Source: Pseudomonas tolaasii NCPPB 2192 (GTDB lineage Bacteria; Pseudomonadota; Gammaproteobacteria; Pseudomonadales; Pseudomonadaceae). Taken from it: a stretch of DNA of 64,000 bases. The notes under the pieces were generated by a model. It was not told where the DNA came from and made no database searches. It saw only the letters and a program-made list of their open reading frames with translations. The position numbers and the translations under genes were made by a program. Location: assembly GCF_002813445.1 (NCBI RefSeq), contig NZ_PHHD01000001.1:4960001-5024000 (forward strand), read 5' to 3'. Shown in pieces: positions 42,776 to 51,511 of the stretch (position 1 is the first letter of the stretch; the number at the start of each line of letters is the position of its first letter).

Positions 42776-43813
42776 TCACAGCACCAGGCCGCGCGGCCAG
42801 GTATCGGAAAGCTGGTAACCCTCGGGGTAAGGGTCGCTCGGGTCCAGCATCAATTGAGCGGTACCGGTAATCCACGCGCGGCCGGAGATGATCGGCACGA
42901 TGGCCGGGCGTCCAGCCAGGTCGGTGGCGCTGTCGATGCGGCAATGAAATTCCGACCCGATGATGGAGCGGCCGATAAAGGTTTCGCCCACTGCCAGTTC
43001 ACCCTTTGCATGCAGCACGGCCATGCGCGCCGAGCAGCCGGTGCCACAGGGCGAACGATCGATTTTGCCCGGGCGGATGACCACCGCATTCGCCGCGTTG
43101 GCCACGCCGCCTTCACGGGACAGCGGCGCGGCAATCTGGCAGAACGAAATGTGGTTCCAGTCTTTGTTCAGCGGGTGGGTGAAGCCCAATTGGTCGTTGG
43201 CCGCCTTGGTGATTTTGAGCCCCGTGGCGACCAGGTCCGCCGCCTCGTCGGAGGTGAGCGCAAAGCCCAGCTTTGTCGAGTCGCAAATGGCAAAGCTGTC
43301 GCCGCCGTAGGCCGTGTCGACTTGAATCGAGCCCAGCCCTTCCACTTCGATCCACGCACCCAGCTTGTCGGCAAATGAGGGGTGGTTTTTCACTTCCACG
43401 CGCTGCACCTTGCCGTCGCGACAATGCGCGGTGGCTTCAATGACACCGCCCGGTGCTTCAAGCACTAAACGGGTGATGGGCTCGACCATCGGCACAATGC
43501 CGCTATCGAGCAGCACGGTGGCCACGCACAGCGAGTTGGAGCCGGACATGGGCGGCACGTCGGCCGGTTCCATGATGATGAAGCCCATTTGCGCGCGCGG
43601 GTCTTTGGCCGGCACCAGCAGGTTGACGTGGCGGAACACGCCGCCACGGGGTTCGTTCAGCACGAAGTTGCGCAGCACGTTGTCGCGCTCGATAAACCGC
43701 GACTGCTCCCACAAGGTATCGCCCGGCGGCGGCATGACCCCGCCGACGATCACATCGCCTACTTCGCCCTCGGCGTGGCAGCCTACAACGTGCACAATTT
43801 TTGTCGATCTCAC
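42776..43813 (-). CDS. Proline racemase family enzyme (hydroxyproline epimerase-like)
   Basis: A 345-residue cofactor-independent racemase-fold protein. The two catalytic positions are Ser90 in [11 protein letters not shown] and Cys256 in [12 protein letters not shown]. The Ser/Cys pair, instead of the usual Cys/Cys, is known in some hydroxyproline epimerases of this family; Cys/Thr marks 3-hydroxyproline dehydratases. HAEGEVGDV at the N-terminus is typical. With a DHDPS-family deaminase and ketoglutarate semialdehyde dehydrogenase in the same regulon, epimerisation of trans-4- or 3-hydroxy-L-proline is the best guess. Confidence 0.88.
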   Translation of the reverse strand: MRSTKIVHVVGCHAEGEVGDVIVGGVMPPPGDTLWEQSRFIERDNVLRNFVLNEPRGGVFRHVNLLVPAKDPRAQMGFIIMEPADVPPMSGSNSLCVATVLLDSGIVPMVEPITRLVLEAPGGVIEATAHCRDGKVQRVEVKNHPSFADKLGAWIEVEGLGSIQVDTAYGGDSFAICDSTKLGFALTSDEAADLVATGLKITKAANDQLGFTHPLNKDWNHISFCQIAAPLSREGGVANAANAVVIRPGKIDRSPCGTGCSARMAVLHAKGELAVGETFIGRSIIGSEFHCRIDSATDLAGRPAIVPIISGRAWITGTAQLMLDPSDPYPEGYQLSDTWPRGLVL

Positions 43814-43889
43814 GGGATGTTTCCCTCTCGATTCAGCTGGCTGGGTAAATGGCGCGTTGGGGCGGCGCCGGTGCGCCGCCCTGCCCGCC

Positions 43890-44825
43890 CTAAGCTGCGG
43901 ACCACTGCGCGTACCACGCGCGGAACAAGGCGTACTGGGTCTCGGCGTAACGGCGCTGCGAGTCGCTCAGCGCGTCGGTGTCGTAGAAATGCAAGGTGTA
44001 TTCCAGATCGCCGTTGAGCACCATCAGGTACTTGTAATACAGCACAAGGTCGGTGCCTTCATCGAAGGAAGACAACACCGCCAACGCCGCTTCCAGCTCT
44101 TTGGCCTGTTGACGCGCCTTGGCATCGCCTTTGGCGGCGGCCTTGCTCAATTGCACCAAATGCAACACTTCACGCGGCAAGGCGTTGCCGATGCCGGTGA
44201 TGGCGCCGGTGGCGTTGCAGTTGACGAAGCCGTGCACCACTTGGGTGTCCACGCCCACCATCAGGGTCACGGCATCATCCTTGGAGGTGATGAATTCCGC
44301 CGCGTAGCGCAGATCTGCCGCGCCGCCGAACTCCTTGAAGCCGATGAGGTTCGGGAACTCGCGACGCAGTTCAAAGAACAGGTCGGCACGTGTGGCAAAA
44401 CCGTAGTACGGGCTGTTGTAGATCACCGCCGGCAACTGCGGAGCTGCGTTCAAAATAGCCGCGAAATGGGCTTTTTGCGCGGAAGCCGAGGCACCGCGCG
44501 ACAATACGCGTGGAATCACCATCAAACCGCTCGCGCCCACTTTCGCCGCATGCGCCGCGTGGGAAACCGCCTCACGCGAGTTCACCGCACCGGTGCCGAC
44601 AATGGTCGGGATGCCCGCGGCCACCAGACGTGCAACGCCCTCCTGGCGCTGGGTTTCGGTGAGCAGCGGCCAGTCGCCCATGGAGCCGCAATAGACAACG
44701 GCGCTCATGCCGATGTCGATCAGCTCGCGGGCCTTGGCCACCAGCGCGTCAAAATCCGGCTGACGGTCGGCGGTGCACGGGGTCATCAGGGCTGGCATGC
44801 AGCCGGAAAAAATGTTGTCGCTCAT
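43890..44825 (-). CDS. DHDPS/NAL-family lyase, likely 1-pyrroline-4-hydroxy-2-carboxylate deaminase
   Basis: A 311-residue TIM-barrel class I aldolase-family protein. It has the Schiff-base Lys164 in [10 protein letters not shown], the catalytic Tyr136 in VIYNSPYYG, and [10 protein letters not shown] in place of the GTTGE loop of true dihydrodipicolinate synthases. The context (racemase-family enzyme 76 bp downstream, ketoglutarate semialdehyde dehydrogenase in the same regulon) fits the hydroxyproline pathway deaminase that releases ammonia and ketoglutarate semialdehyde. It is the first gene of the operon controlled from the palindrome at 44868-44880. Confidence 0.85.
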   Translation of the reverse strand: MSDNIFSGCMPALMTPCTADRQPDFDALVAKARELIDIGMSAVVYCGSMGDWPLLTETQRQEGVARLVAAGIPTIVGTGAVNSREAVSHAAHAAKVGASGLMVIPRVLSRGASASAQKAHFAAILNAAPQLPAVIYNSPYYGFATRADLFFELRREFPNLIGFKEFGGAADLRYAAEFITSKDDAVTLMVGVDTQVVHGFVNCNATGAITGIGNALPREVLHLVQLSKAAAKGDAKARQQAKELEAALAVLSSFDEGTDLVLYYKYLMVLNGDLEYTLHFYDTDALSDSQRRYAETQYALFRAWYAQWSAA

Positions 44826-44867
44826 GTGGGCTCCTACAGGATGCAGTGTGGAATCAAACGGTTTATT

Positions 44868-44880
44868 GGATATGGTATAC
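44868..44880. promoter_or_regulatory. GntR-type operator A (before deaminase operon)
   Basis: GGATATGGTATAC; on the minus strand it reads GTATACCATATCC, one half-site perfect. It is 43 bp upstream of the deaminase ATG. It matches the shared consensus GTATAMNNTATAC found five times in this regulon. Confidence 0.7.
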
Positions 44881-44940
44881 GGTGAAATTCAAGCGTGAGC
44901 CCGCGCCATACAGGCCGGCATGCCGGCCCGTTGCATGGGC

Positions 44941-45663
44941 TTACACCACAGACTTGAGGAACTCAATCGTCTCGGGCTTTTGCGGATTGCCAATCACCTG
45001 CTCCGGCGTGCCGATTTCATGCACGATGCCGTTGCGAAAGAACGCCACGCGGTCGGAAACATCCCGCGCAAAACGGATCTCGTGGGTCACCAGCACCATG
45101 GTCATGCCGTCTTCGGCGAGCATGCGCATGGTGTCCAGCACCTCGCCTACCAGTTGCGGGTCCAGGGCTGAAGTGGCTTCGTCAAACAACATGTAATCGG
45201 GTGACATTGCCAGAGCGCGGGCAATGGCCATGCGCTGTTGCTGGCCGCCCGAAAGCTTGCCGGGGAACACCTTGAGCTTTTCGCCCAGGCCCACATGGCG
45301 CAACTGCTGCACTGCAATCGCTTCAGCTTCTGCCTTGCTGAGGCCCAGCACTTTGCGTGGCGCCAGCATCACGTTTTCCAGCACGGTCAGGTGCGGGAAA
45401 GCATTCCACTGCTGGAACACGATACCGACCTTTTGCCGCAGCTTGTTCAGGTCGGTGCGCTTGTCGTGCACCTCGATGCCGTCCACGCGGATGCTGCCTT
45501 TGTGGATGGGTTCCAGGCCGTTGATGCACATCAGCAAGGTGGACTTGCCCGAGCCCGAGCCACCGATGATGGACACCACCTCACCCTTCTGCACCGTCAG
45601 GCTGACGCCCTTGACCACTTCAAGGTCGCCAAAGGATTTATGAACGTTGCTGATCTCAATCAT
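44941..45663 (-). CDS. Amino acid ABC transporter ATP-binding protein
   Basis: A 240-residue HisP/GlnQ-type ATPase. It has Walker A GGSGSGKST (about residue 34), Q-loop FQQWNAFPH, signature LSGGQQQRM, Walker B YMLFDEATSALDP and H-loop VTHEI. It powers uptake through the two permeases encoded just upstream, overlapping the second by 8 bp. It is the last gene of the transporter operon. Substrate is probably the imino acid degraded by the neighbouring enzymes. Confidence 0.94.
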   Translation of the reverse strand: MIEISNVHKSFGDLEVVKGVSLTVQKGEVVSIIGGSGSGKSTLLMCINGLEPIHKGSIRVDGIEVHDKRTDLNKLRQKVGIVFQQWNAFPHLTVLENVMLAPRKVLGLSKAEAEAIAVQQLRHVGLGEKLKVFPGKLSGGQQQRMAIARALAMSPDYMLFDEATSALDPQLVGEVLDTMRMLAEDGMTMVLVTHEIRFARDVSDRVAFFRNGIVHEIGTPEQVIGNPQKPETIEFLKSVV

Positions 45664-46306
45664 TTTCCTGCCACCTTTTTTCCAGCTGTGCGCCCATACG
45701 GGAAATCACCCAGCTCATGACGTAGTAAATGAGGCCCACGATGCAGAGCACCAGCAGCGGCTCCTGAATGCGGGTCACGATGCTTTGGGAGGCGCGAAGC
45801 AGTTCGACGATGCCGATCCACATGACCAGCGAGGTGTCTTTCATCAAACTCAGCAGCAGGTTCAACCAACCCGGGAACGCCACGCGACTGGCCAGCGGTA
45901 TCACGATGCAGCGCAAATCCTGCCAGTAGCTCATGCCCAGCGAACGGCTGGCGCGGCGTACCTGTGGCGGCACGGCGAGGATGCCGGCGCGGACGATCTC
46001 GGTGCAGTACGCAGCGGCGTAGATGCCCAGCACCAGGCAGCCAATGGTGAACACGCTCCAGTTGAGGCCAACCATGCTTTTCATCGAGTTGAACAGCACG
46101 AACTGAATCAGCAGCGGCACGCTTTTGAACACATCCAGGATCAGCGCCAGCGGCAAGGTGATGCGCGGGGCCATCGCGCGCAGCCAGCCAAAGATCCCCC
46201 CCACCAGCGTGCCCACGGCGATGGCCGCAAAGGTCAACTCCAGGGTGGTCCAGGCACCTTGCAGCAGGTACAGCAGGTCGTTTTGCGTCAAGCTTGTGTT
46301 GAACAT
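45656..46306 (-). CDS. Amino acid ABC transporter permease (HisM/GlnP type)
   Basis: A 216-residue permease with about five membrane helices. The EAA-loop reads EIVRAGILAVPPQVRRASRSLGMS, which docks to the ATPase. It starts 10 bp after the other permease gene. Two different permeases are expected for a polar amino acid importer of this class. Confidence 0.92.
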   Translation of the reverse strand: MFNTSLTQNDLLYLLQGAWTTLELTFAAIAVGTLVGGIFGWLRAMAPRITLPLALILDVFKSVPLLIQFVLFNSMKSMVGLNWSVFTIGCLVLGIYAAAYCTEIVRAGILAVPPQVRRASRSLGMSYWQDLRCIVIPLASRVAFPGWLNLLLSLMKDTSLVMWIGIVELLRASQSIVTRIQEPLLVLCIVGLIYYVMSWVISRMGAQLEKRWQEND

Positions 46307-46316
46307 GGGTGCACCC

Positions 46317-46991
46317 TTAATAGCGGAACAGGCGCCAGCCGACGATGCGGGCGCCGATCACGATGGCTTTGGCGATGAGGTAATAGAGCGCCGCCGCCAT
46401 GGCGAAGAACTCGAATGTTCTGAACGTGCGCACATTCAGCTCCTGGGTGACGCCGGTGAGGTCATTGTTGAGGCCCACCACCACGCCTGCCGAGGTCATC
46501 AGCACAGACCAGACCATCTGGTTACTCAACGGGTGGAACACCACGCGCAACAGTTGCGGTACAACAATGAGGCGGTAGGCCTGGAAGGCACTCATGCCCA
46601 GTGAGCGCGCGGCGCGCACCTGGGTGTGCGGGATGGCCTTGAGGCCGCCGCGAAAGATCTCGGCCAGGTAACCTGCGTTGTTAAAGGTGATGCCAAACAC
46701 CAGTGCAGCCCAGGAACTCACCTGAATGTTGAAAGAGCCCAGGCCGAAATACAGGATGTAGATCTGAAACAGCGACGGCGTGTTGCGCGCAATCGAGACC
46801 CAGCCCTCGGCAAACCCGCGCAACAGCGGGTTTTTCATGCCGCGCATGGCCGTGAGCAGAAACGCCAGCAGCATGCCCAGCACCATGGCGAGCACGGCCG
46901 TCTGCAACGTGACCCAAGCCCCTGCTAGCATGTCGGGCAGCGCGTTGAAGGCGCTCCTCCAGTGGAAGGTGTAGTCGAGCATCAAGGGCAC
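46317..46991 (-). CDS. Amino acid ABC transporter permease (HisQ type)
   Basis: A 224-residue permease with an EAA loop AEIFRGGLKAIPHTQVRAARSLGMSAFQ and about five helices. It is the first gene of the operon permease-permease-ATPase. Operator B (47024-47036) lies 33 bp upstream of its ATG, so this operon is under the same regulator as the binding-protein gene, but has its own start. Confidence 0.92.
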   Translation of the reverse strand: MPLMLDYTFHWRSAFNALPDMLAGAWVTLQTAVLAMVLGMLLAFLLTAMRGMKNPLLRGFAEGWVSIARNTPSLFQIYILYFGLGSFNIQVSSWAALVFGITFNNAGYLAEIFRGGLKAIPHTQVRAARSLGMSAFQAYRLIVVPQLLRVVFHPLSNQMVWSVLMTSAGVVVGLNNDLTGVTQELNVRTFRTFEFFAMAAALYYLIAKAIVIGARIVGWRLFRY

Positions 46992-47023
46992 CTCATCAGA
47001 CTAAATCAGGCTTATCAGATTTC

Positions 47024-47036
47024 GTATACGTTATAC
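47024..47036. promoter_or_regulatory. GntR-type operator B (before permease operon)
   Basis: GTATACGTTATAC, a near-perfect palindrome with both half-sites intact, in the leader of the permease operon. Confidence 0.8.
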
Positions 47037-47233
47037 AAAGCAATAGCGATGCCACATTGTGCGTAGGGGCGCCAAACTGCTACCAAGCCCTGTCCCGCAA
47101 GGTGCCGCGCAGGGTTGCAGCCCTGTAGCTCGGCAGTCGCGACGCTGGGCGCTGCTACATTCGGGAACATTTTTTGGGGCCGATCCCCAAAATGTAGCGT
47201 TACCTGCCTTTGCAATAACCATGCGTTGCTTAC

Positions 47234-47258
47234 AAAAACGCCCGCATCAGCGGGCGTT
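47234..47258 (-). terminator. Terminator after the binding-protein gene
   Basis: AACGCCCGC-ATCA-GCGGGCGTT is a perfect 9-bp stem. On the minus strand five U residues result from 47238-47234, so transcription of the solute-binding protein gene should end here. That makes it a separate transcript from the permeases. Between here and 47036 is another nested dyad (GCTACATT 47154-47161 with AATGTAGC 47191-47198) and no gene. Confidence 0.85.
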
Positions 47259-47282
47259 CCGGTTCGCGTGTTGAAGCAAAGC

Positions 47283-48095
47283 TTAGTAATACACGCCCGG
47301 TACGGTCAGCGATTGCGGCTCGCCGCCCAGCCACTTCTTGTACAGCTCGGCATAACGGCCGCTGCGCACTTGCTGGTTGATGAACAGGTTCAGGTAGTCG
47401 CGCAGTCCCAGCTCGCTGCGCTTGACCGCCAGCGACACATAGTCGGGGGTGTACGGCGCGTTACCGGCCAGTTTCAGGCCTTTATATTTGCCGGACTTGA
47501 TCGCCGAGGCGCCCACGGCACTGGTCACGATGGTTGCGTCGACGTGACCTTGAGAAACGGCTAACAGGGTGTCGTTCTGCGACTGGTACGTTTGCACTGT
47601 TCCGGTGCCCCACTCCTTGAGCGTTTTGCCCAGGGCGTTGGCTTCATAAGAGCCGGTGGTGGCCGCCAGCGTGTGGCCTTTGAGATCTTCGAACTTATTG
47701 ATGTTGGTGCCTTCGTGGGTCATCACCTGCACCGAGAACACGAAGTACGGAATGGTCATCGCCACGGTTTTGGCACGTTCCAGCGTGTCGGAGGTGGACG
47801 CCACAATGATGTCTGCGCGGTTGGAGACCAGCGCCGGAATGCGGTCGGGGAAAGGCGTTTCGACGATTTCCGCGGTCACACCCAAGACCTTCGCCAAGTC
47901 GTTGCAGTAGTCAACGTCAAAGCCCACCGGGTTATTGGCTTCGTCACGCATGCCCATCGGTGGAAAGTCGAGGGTGACGGCGCAACGCAGTTTGCCGGAA
48001 TCAATAATGTCATCGAGCTTGTCAGCTTGGGCGGCACTCATGAACCCAGCGGCAAGGCAGCCCAGCAAAGCGATCGTTAAGGCGGATTTATTCAC
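47283..48095 (-). CDS. Amino acid ABC transporter substrate-binding protein
   Basis: From GTG 48095 it encodes 270 residues. This start has GAGG eight or nine bases upstream and gives a clean signal peptide (NKSALTIALLGCLAAGFMSAAQA). An ATG at 48146 would place the operator at 48130-48142 inside the gene, so it is unlikely. The mature part is an SBP_bac_3 protein: LRCAVTLDFPPMGMRD, GFDVDYCNDLAKVLG, FPDRIPALVSNRADIIVAS. It would deliver a polar or imino acid to the permeases encoded downstream. Confidence 0.93.
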   Translation of the reverse strand: MNKSALTIALLGCLAAGFMSAAQADKLDDIIDSGKLRCAVTLDFPPMGMRDEANNPVGFDVDYCNDLAKVLGVTAEIVETPFPDRIPALVSNRADIIVASTSDTLERAKTVAMTIPYFVFSVQVMTHEGTNINKFEDLKGHTLAATTGSYEANALGKTLKEWGTGTVQTYQSQNDTLLAVSQGHVDATIVTSAVGASAIKSGKYKGLKLAGNAPYTPDYVSLAVKRSELGLRDYLNLFINQQVRSGRYAELYKKWLGGEPQSLTVPGVYY

Positions 48096-48129
48096 GGAAA
48101 ACCTCGGAACGTTACGTGGTTGGGATTTC

Positions 48130-48142
48130 GTATACGGTATAA
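48130..48142. promoter_or_regulatory. GntR-type operator C (before binding-protein gene)
   Basis: GTATACGGTATAA, one mismatch to the GTATAMNNTATAC consensus, 35 bp upstream of the preferred GTG start. Confidence 0.75.
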
Positions 48143-48334
48143 GCATTAAGCATGCCGTGATTTCAAATCACTGGCACACCGCTCTGGAACGGGTTTCCTC
48201 GACGTTAAGATATTTCCGGGTTGCGCTCGAGGTGTTACGAAATGGAGCGCAAAAGCCGTAAACGACCCAAATTCGGGCGGTTTCATGTCATTGCAGGTAA
48301 GCACACAAAACCGTCGACAGAAAAATAAGTCGTG

Positions 48335-48347
48335 CTATATGGTATAC
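48335..48347. promoter_or_regulatory. GntR-type operator D (before semialdehyde dehydrogenase)
   Basis: CTATATGGTATAC; on the minus strand GTATACCATATAG. It is 46 bp upstream of the dehydrogenase ATG. Confidence 0.75.
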
Positions 48348-48393
48348 GAAATACTTTGAGTAACTTTTCGTCACCGCGCCCGGAGCTCCAGCC

Positions 48394-49977
48394 ATGAACA
48401 TCCTCGGTCACAACTTTATTGCCGGTCAGCGCAGTGCGCTGGGGAGCACGTCTTTGCTGAGCTACAACGCCAGTACCGGGGACGCCCTGCCCTACACGTT
48501 TTTCCAGGCCACCGAGGCTGAAGTGGACGCCGCCTGTCTGGCGGCGCAGAACGCCGCTCAAGTGTTTCGCGATACCTCCAGCGCCCAAAGAGCCGACTTC
48601 CTCGACGCCATTGCGCAGGAAATCGATGCCCTGGGCCCGGACTTCATTGAGTGGGTGTGCACCGAAACCGCTCTGCCCAGCGCCCGCATCCAGGGCGAAC
48701 GCGGGCGAGTAACGCATCAACTGAGGCTGTTCGCGACCGTGCTTCGTCGTGGCGACTTTTATGGCGCGCGCATCGATACCGCGTTGCCGGAGCGCCAGCC
48801 CGCGCCGCGTCCCGATCTGCGACAGATGAAAATCGGCCTTGGCCCCGTGGCAGTGTTCGGCGCGAGCAACTTCCCGCTGGCGTTTTCCACTGCCGGCGGC
48901 GACACAGCCTCGGCACTGGCCGCCGGTTGCCCGGTGGTGTTCAAGGCGCACAGCGGCCACATGGGCACCAGCGAACTCATGGCCGGCGCCATCAGCCGCG
49001 CCGTGGAAAAGTCCGCTCTGCCTGCCGGCGTATTCAGCATGATTTACGGCGGCGGCGTAGGCGCGCAGTTGGTCAAACACCCGGCGATCAAGGCAGTGGG
49101 CTTTACCGGATCGCTCAAAGGCGGGCGCGCGCTGTGTGACCTGGCGGCGACGCGGCCCGAACCGATCCCGGTGTTTGCCGAGATGTCGAGCATCAACCCG
49201 GTGATCATCCTGCCGCACGCGGCCAGGTTGCGCGGGCAGAAGATCGCCGAAGAGCTGGCCAATTCGGTGGTGCTCGGCTGCGGGCAGTTTTGCACCAATC
49301 CCGGCCTGATCATCGGCCTGGCCAGCCCGGCGTTCTCCGAACTGACGGCGGCACTCACGCTGCACATGGCGCAAAAACCGGCGCAGGCGATGCTCAACGC
49401 GGGCACTTTCGCCAGCTATCGCGCGGGGGTGGAGCGCCTGCACAACAGCTTTGGTTTAACCCACCTGTGCGGGCGCGCGCTTACCACCCTCGCCGAACCG
49501 CAACTGTTCAGCGCCGATGAAGAGCTGTTGATCGGCGGGGAAGCCATTTTGCAGGAAGAAGTCTTCGGCCCTGCCAGCATCGTGGTGACCGCCTCCAGCA
49601 CCTTGCGTTTGGTTGAGGCGCTAGAAAACCTGCAGGGCCAACTGACCATCACGCTGCTGGCCGAGCCCGAAGACCTTCAGGACTTCTTGCACCTGGTCAC
49701 GCTGCTGCAGACCAAAGCCGGTCGCCTGCTGGTCAATGGCTACCCCACGGGAGTGGAAGTCACCGACACCATGGTTCATGGCGGCCCCTACCCCGCCACC
49801 TCCGATGCCCGCGGGACGTCGGTGGGTACATTGGCCATCGAGCGGTTTTTGCGCCCGGTGTGTTTCCAGAACTTTCCGGATTTCGCCCTGCCGGATGCAC
49901 TCAAGAATGCGAACCCGTTGAACATTCGACGGCTGGTGGACGGGCACTTCACCGAGGGTGCTTTGGCGGAGCAATAG
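48394..49977 (+). CDS. 2,5-dioxovalerate (alpha-ketoglutarate semialdehyde) dehydrogenase
   Basis: A 527-residue member of the aldehyde dehydrogenase superfamily, the length and sequence style of ketoglutarate semialdehyde dehydrogenases (GPVAVFGASNFPLAFSTAGGDTASALAAGCPVVFKAHSGH region, split here). The catalytic Cys is in VLGCGQFCTNPG and the general-base Glu in VFAEMSSINPV. It oxidises ketoglutarate semialdehyde to 2-oxoglutarate with NAD(P), the last step of hydroxyproline degradation. It is divergent from the transporter genes and carries its own operator. Confidence 0.92.
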   Translation: MNILGHNFIAGQRSALGSTSLLSYNASTGDALPYTFFQATEAEVDAACLAAQNAAQVFRDTSSAQRADFLDAIAQEIDALGPDFIEWVCTETALPSARIQGERGRVTHQLRLFATVLRRGDFYGARIDTALPERQPAPRPDLRQMKIGLGPVAVFGASNFPLAFSTAGGDTASALAAGCPVVFKAHSGHMGTSELMAGAISRAVEKSALPAGVFSMIYGGGVGAQLVKHPAIKAVGFTGSLKGGRALCDLAATRPEPIPVFAEMSSINPVIILPHAARLRGQKIAEELANSVVLGCGQFCTNPGLIIGLASPAFSELTAALTLHMAQKPAQAMLNAGTFASYRAGVERLHNSFGLTHLCGRALTTLAEPQLFSADEELLIGGEAILQEEVFGPASIVVTASSTLRLVEALENLQGQLTITLLAEPEDLQDFLHLVTLLQTKAGRLLVNGYPTGVEVTDTMVHGGPYPATSDARGTSVGTLAIERFLRPVCFQNFPDFALPDALKNANPLNIRRLVDGHFTEGALAEQ

Positions 49978-49995
49978 CGGCGCCTGTAAACATTC

Positions 49996-50008
49996 GTATA
50001 ACATATAC
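49996..50008. promoter_or_regulatory. GntR-type operator E (before regulator gene)
   Basis: GTATAACATATAC, a palindrome with perfect half-sites, 27 bp upstream of the regulator start. It implies autoregulation. Confidence 0.78.
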
Positions 50009-50034
50009 GTATTCGCCTGCTCAGGAGAGCCACC

Positions 50035-50706
50035 GTGTCACTATCCCTGTCCAATGCCCCGAACCTCGGTGTGGCGCCCTCGACGTCGGAAGTCATCGCC
50101 AAATACCTGCGAAACGCGATCATCTCCGGGGAAATTGCCGAAGATGATCCGATTCGTCAGGACGACATTGCCAAATCCTTCAACGTCAGCAAGATCCCGG
50201 TGCGCGAAGCCCTCAAGCGCCTGGAAGCCGAAGGCCTGGTGGAGTTCCAACGCAATCGCGGGGCCATGGTCACGCGTATCAGCGAGGCGGAACTGGCGCA
50301 GATTTTCGAAGTTCGGGTGTTGCTTGAGGCAGAAATCACCCGCTACGCAATTCCCAATCTCACGGAAGAACATTTCACCCGTGCCTATGCCATCCTCGAT
50401 GACTTTCTGACAGGTGAAGATGCGGGCCGGTGGGCAGAAATGAACTGGGCGTTTCACGCGTGCATTTACGAAGCGGCGCAGCGGCCGTTTATGTTCAACC
50501 TGATTCGCTCGATCCACGACAAGATCGAACGTTACTTGCGCATGCAAATCGTGCTGTCCGACGGCAAGGCCACCGCCGATGCCGAGCATCGCGCCATCGT
50601 CAAAGCCTGCCAGGCGAGGGATGTGGAATTGGCGGTCAAGCTCATTGAAGAACACATCCATGGCGTGTGTTCCACGCTGTTCGAGCACCTGCCCAAGTCA
50701 CGTTGA
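50035..50706 (+). CDS. GntR-family (FCD) transcriptional regulator of the hydroxyproline-type regulon
   Basis: It encodes 223 residues from GTG 50035, with AGGAGA about eight bases upstream. The N-terminal winged helix has IAKSFNVSKIPVREALKRLEAEGLVEF, the GntR recognition helix. The all-helical FCD domain follows, with candidate metal/ligand residues in NWAFHACIYEA and DAEHRAIVKAC. It sits 57 bp after the dehydrogenase and probably binds the five GTATAMNNTATAC sites, being released by an imino acid or pathway intermediate. Confidence 0.92.
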   Translation: MSLSLSNAPNLGVAPSTSEVIAKYLRNAIISGEIAEDDPIRQDDIAKSFNVSKIPVREALKRLEAEGLVEFQRNRGAMVTRISEAELAQIFEVRVLLEAEITRYAIPNLTEEHFTRAYAILDDFLTGEDAGRWAEMNWAFHACIYEAAQRPFMFNLIRSIHDKIERYLRMQIVLSDGKATADAEHRAIVKACQARDVELAVKLIEEHIHGVCSTLFEHLPKSR

Positions 50707-50733
50707 CGCCTGGAGACCGCAAGACATGCCACC

Positions 50734-51348
50734 TCAGGTGGCATATTTTGCGAGGATCAGGCTCACCGCCTCTTCGACAATTTCACCGACGTCTTCATCC
50801 CTTCCGCCACAGCCGACGCCGATCAGTTCCGGCCAAAAAACCTGGCCGGTAATAACAGCCAGAAACTGGTTGGCCACCTTCGCAAAGTCGTCGATTTTTA
50901 CTCGCCCGGCGTCCGCTTGAATGCGCAGGTACTCCTCCAGGCGTGCCAGGAATGGGCCCTTGGCTTTCCCGTAAACCATGTGCCCCAGGTCCGGAAAACG
51001 CGGCGCTTCGGCGATGATCAGGCGGTACACGGCCTGCATGTCCGGGCTTCGCAACAACATTGCATAGCCCACGCCCATAAATCGCAAGCCAATGGCAGGA
51101 TCCTCGCTCAGCGCTTTTTCCGGACACGGCGGCGGTACGGCCCAGAAGTCTTCGATCATCGCTTCAAACAAAGCTGCCTTGGTCGGGAATCGCTTGAACA
51201 GCGTGGCGGTCGACACATCCGCCCGTTTGCCTATCTGCTGTAACGAGGTGCGTTCATAGCCCTGTTCCAGGAACAGCTCCATCGCGGCGCAGACAATTGC
51301 CTTGCGCTTCGTTTCTTTCAGGGTCTGGTGATAACCGTGGTCGTTCAT
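50734..51348 (-). CDS. TetR/AcrR-family transcriptional regulator
   Basis: A 204-residue regulator. The N-terminal HTH reads RKAIVCAAMELFLEQGYERTSLQQIGKRADVSTATLFKRFPTKAALFEAMI (split across helices 1-4), and the C-terminal ligand domain has the AefR-like TetR_C type segment QAVYRLIIAEAPRFPDLG. It is divergent from the aldehyde dehydrogenase gene, 163 bp apart. Two related dyads in that gap are likely its binding sites. Confidence 0.93.
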   Translation of the reverse strand: MNDHGYHQTLKETKRKAIVCAAMELFLEQGYERTSLQQIGKRADVSTATLFKRFPTKAALFEAMIEDFWAVPPPCPEKALSEDPAIGLRFMGVGYAMLLRSPDMQAVYRLIIAEAPRFPDLGHMVYGKAKGPFLARLEEYLRIQADAGRVKIDDFAKVANQFLAVITGQVFWPELIGVGCGGRDEDVGEIVEEAVSLILAKYAT

Positions 51349-51396
51349 ATCGTCTCGGGCTCCGTGCTGCCCGAAGTCTAGCGAGCGATAAATGAT

Positions 51397-51457
51397 AAGT
51401 CACTCAACTTGACATCCGTTCGGACACGCTGATAGCGTAAAGTGAGTCACTCGACTC
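51397..51457. promoter_or_regulatory. Twin operator-like dyads in TetR/aldehyde dehydrogenase gap
   Basis: AAGTCACTCAACTT (51397-51410) and GAGTCACTCGACTC (51444-51457) share AGTCACTCRACT and have symmetric outer arms. The second extends to GTGAGTC-4 bp-GACTCAC. The first overlaps the -35 hexamer TTGACA (51409-51414). Centres are 47 bp apart. The arrangement fits repression of the rightward promoter by the TetR protein. Confidence 0.65.
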
Positions 51458-51511
51458 ACAACCCGAATAACCGTTTTGACCACCCCAACAGACTGAAGCA
51501 GAGGTTCAAAG

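Noticed and set aside
47059..47274. Short plus-strand frames between transporter permease and binding-protein genes
   Set aside because: They span a nested dyad and a terminator and lack ribosome sites; the stretch is better read as leader and terminator DNA.
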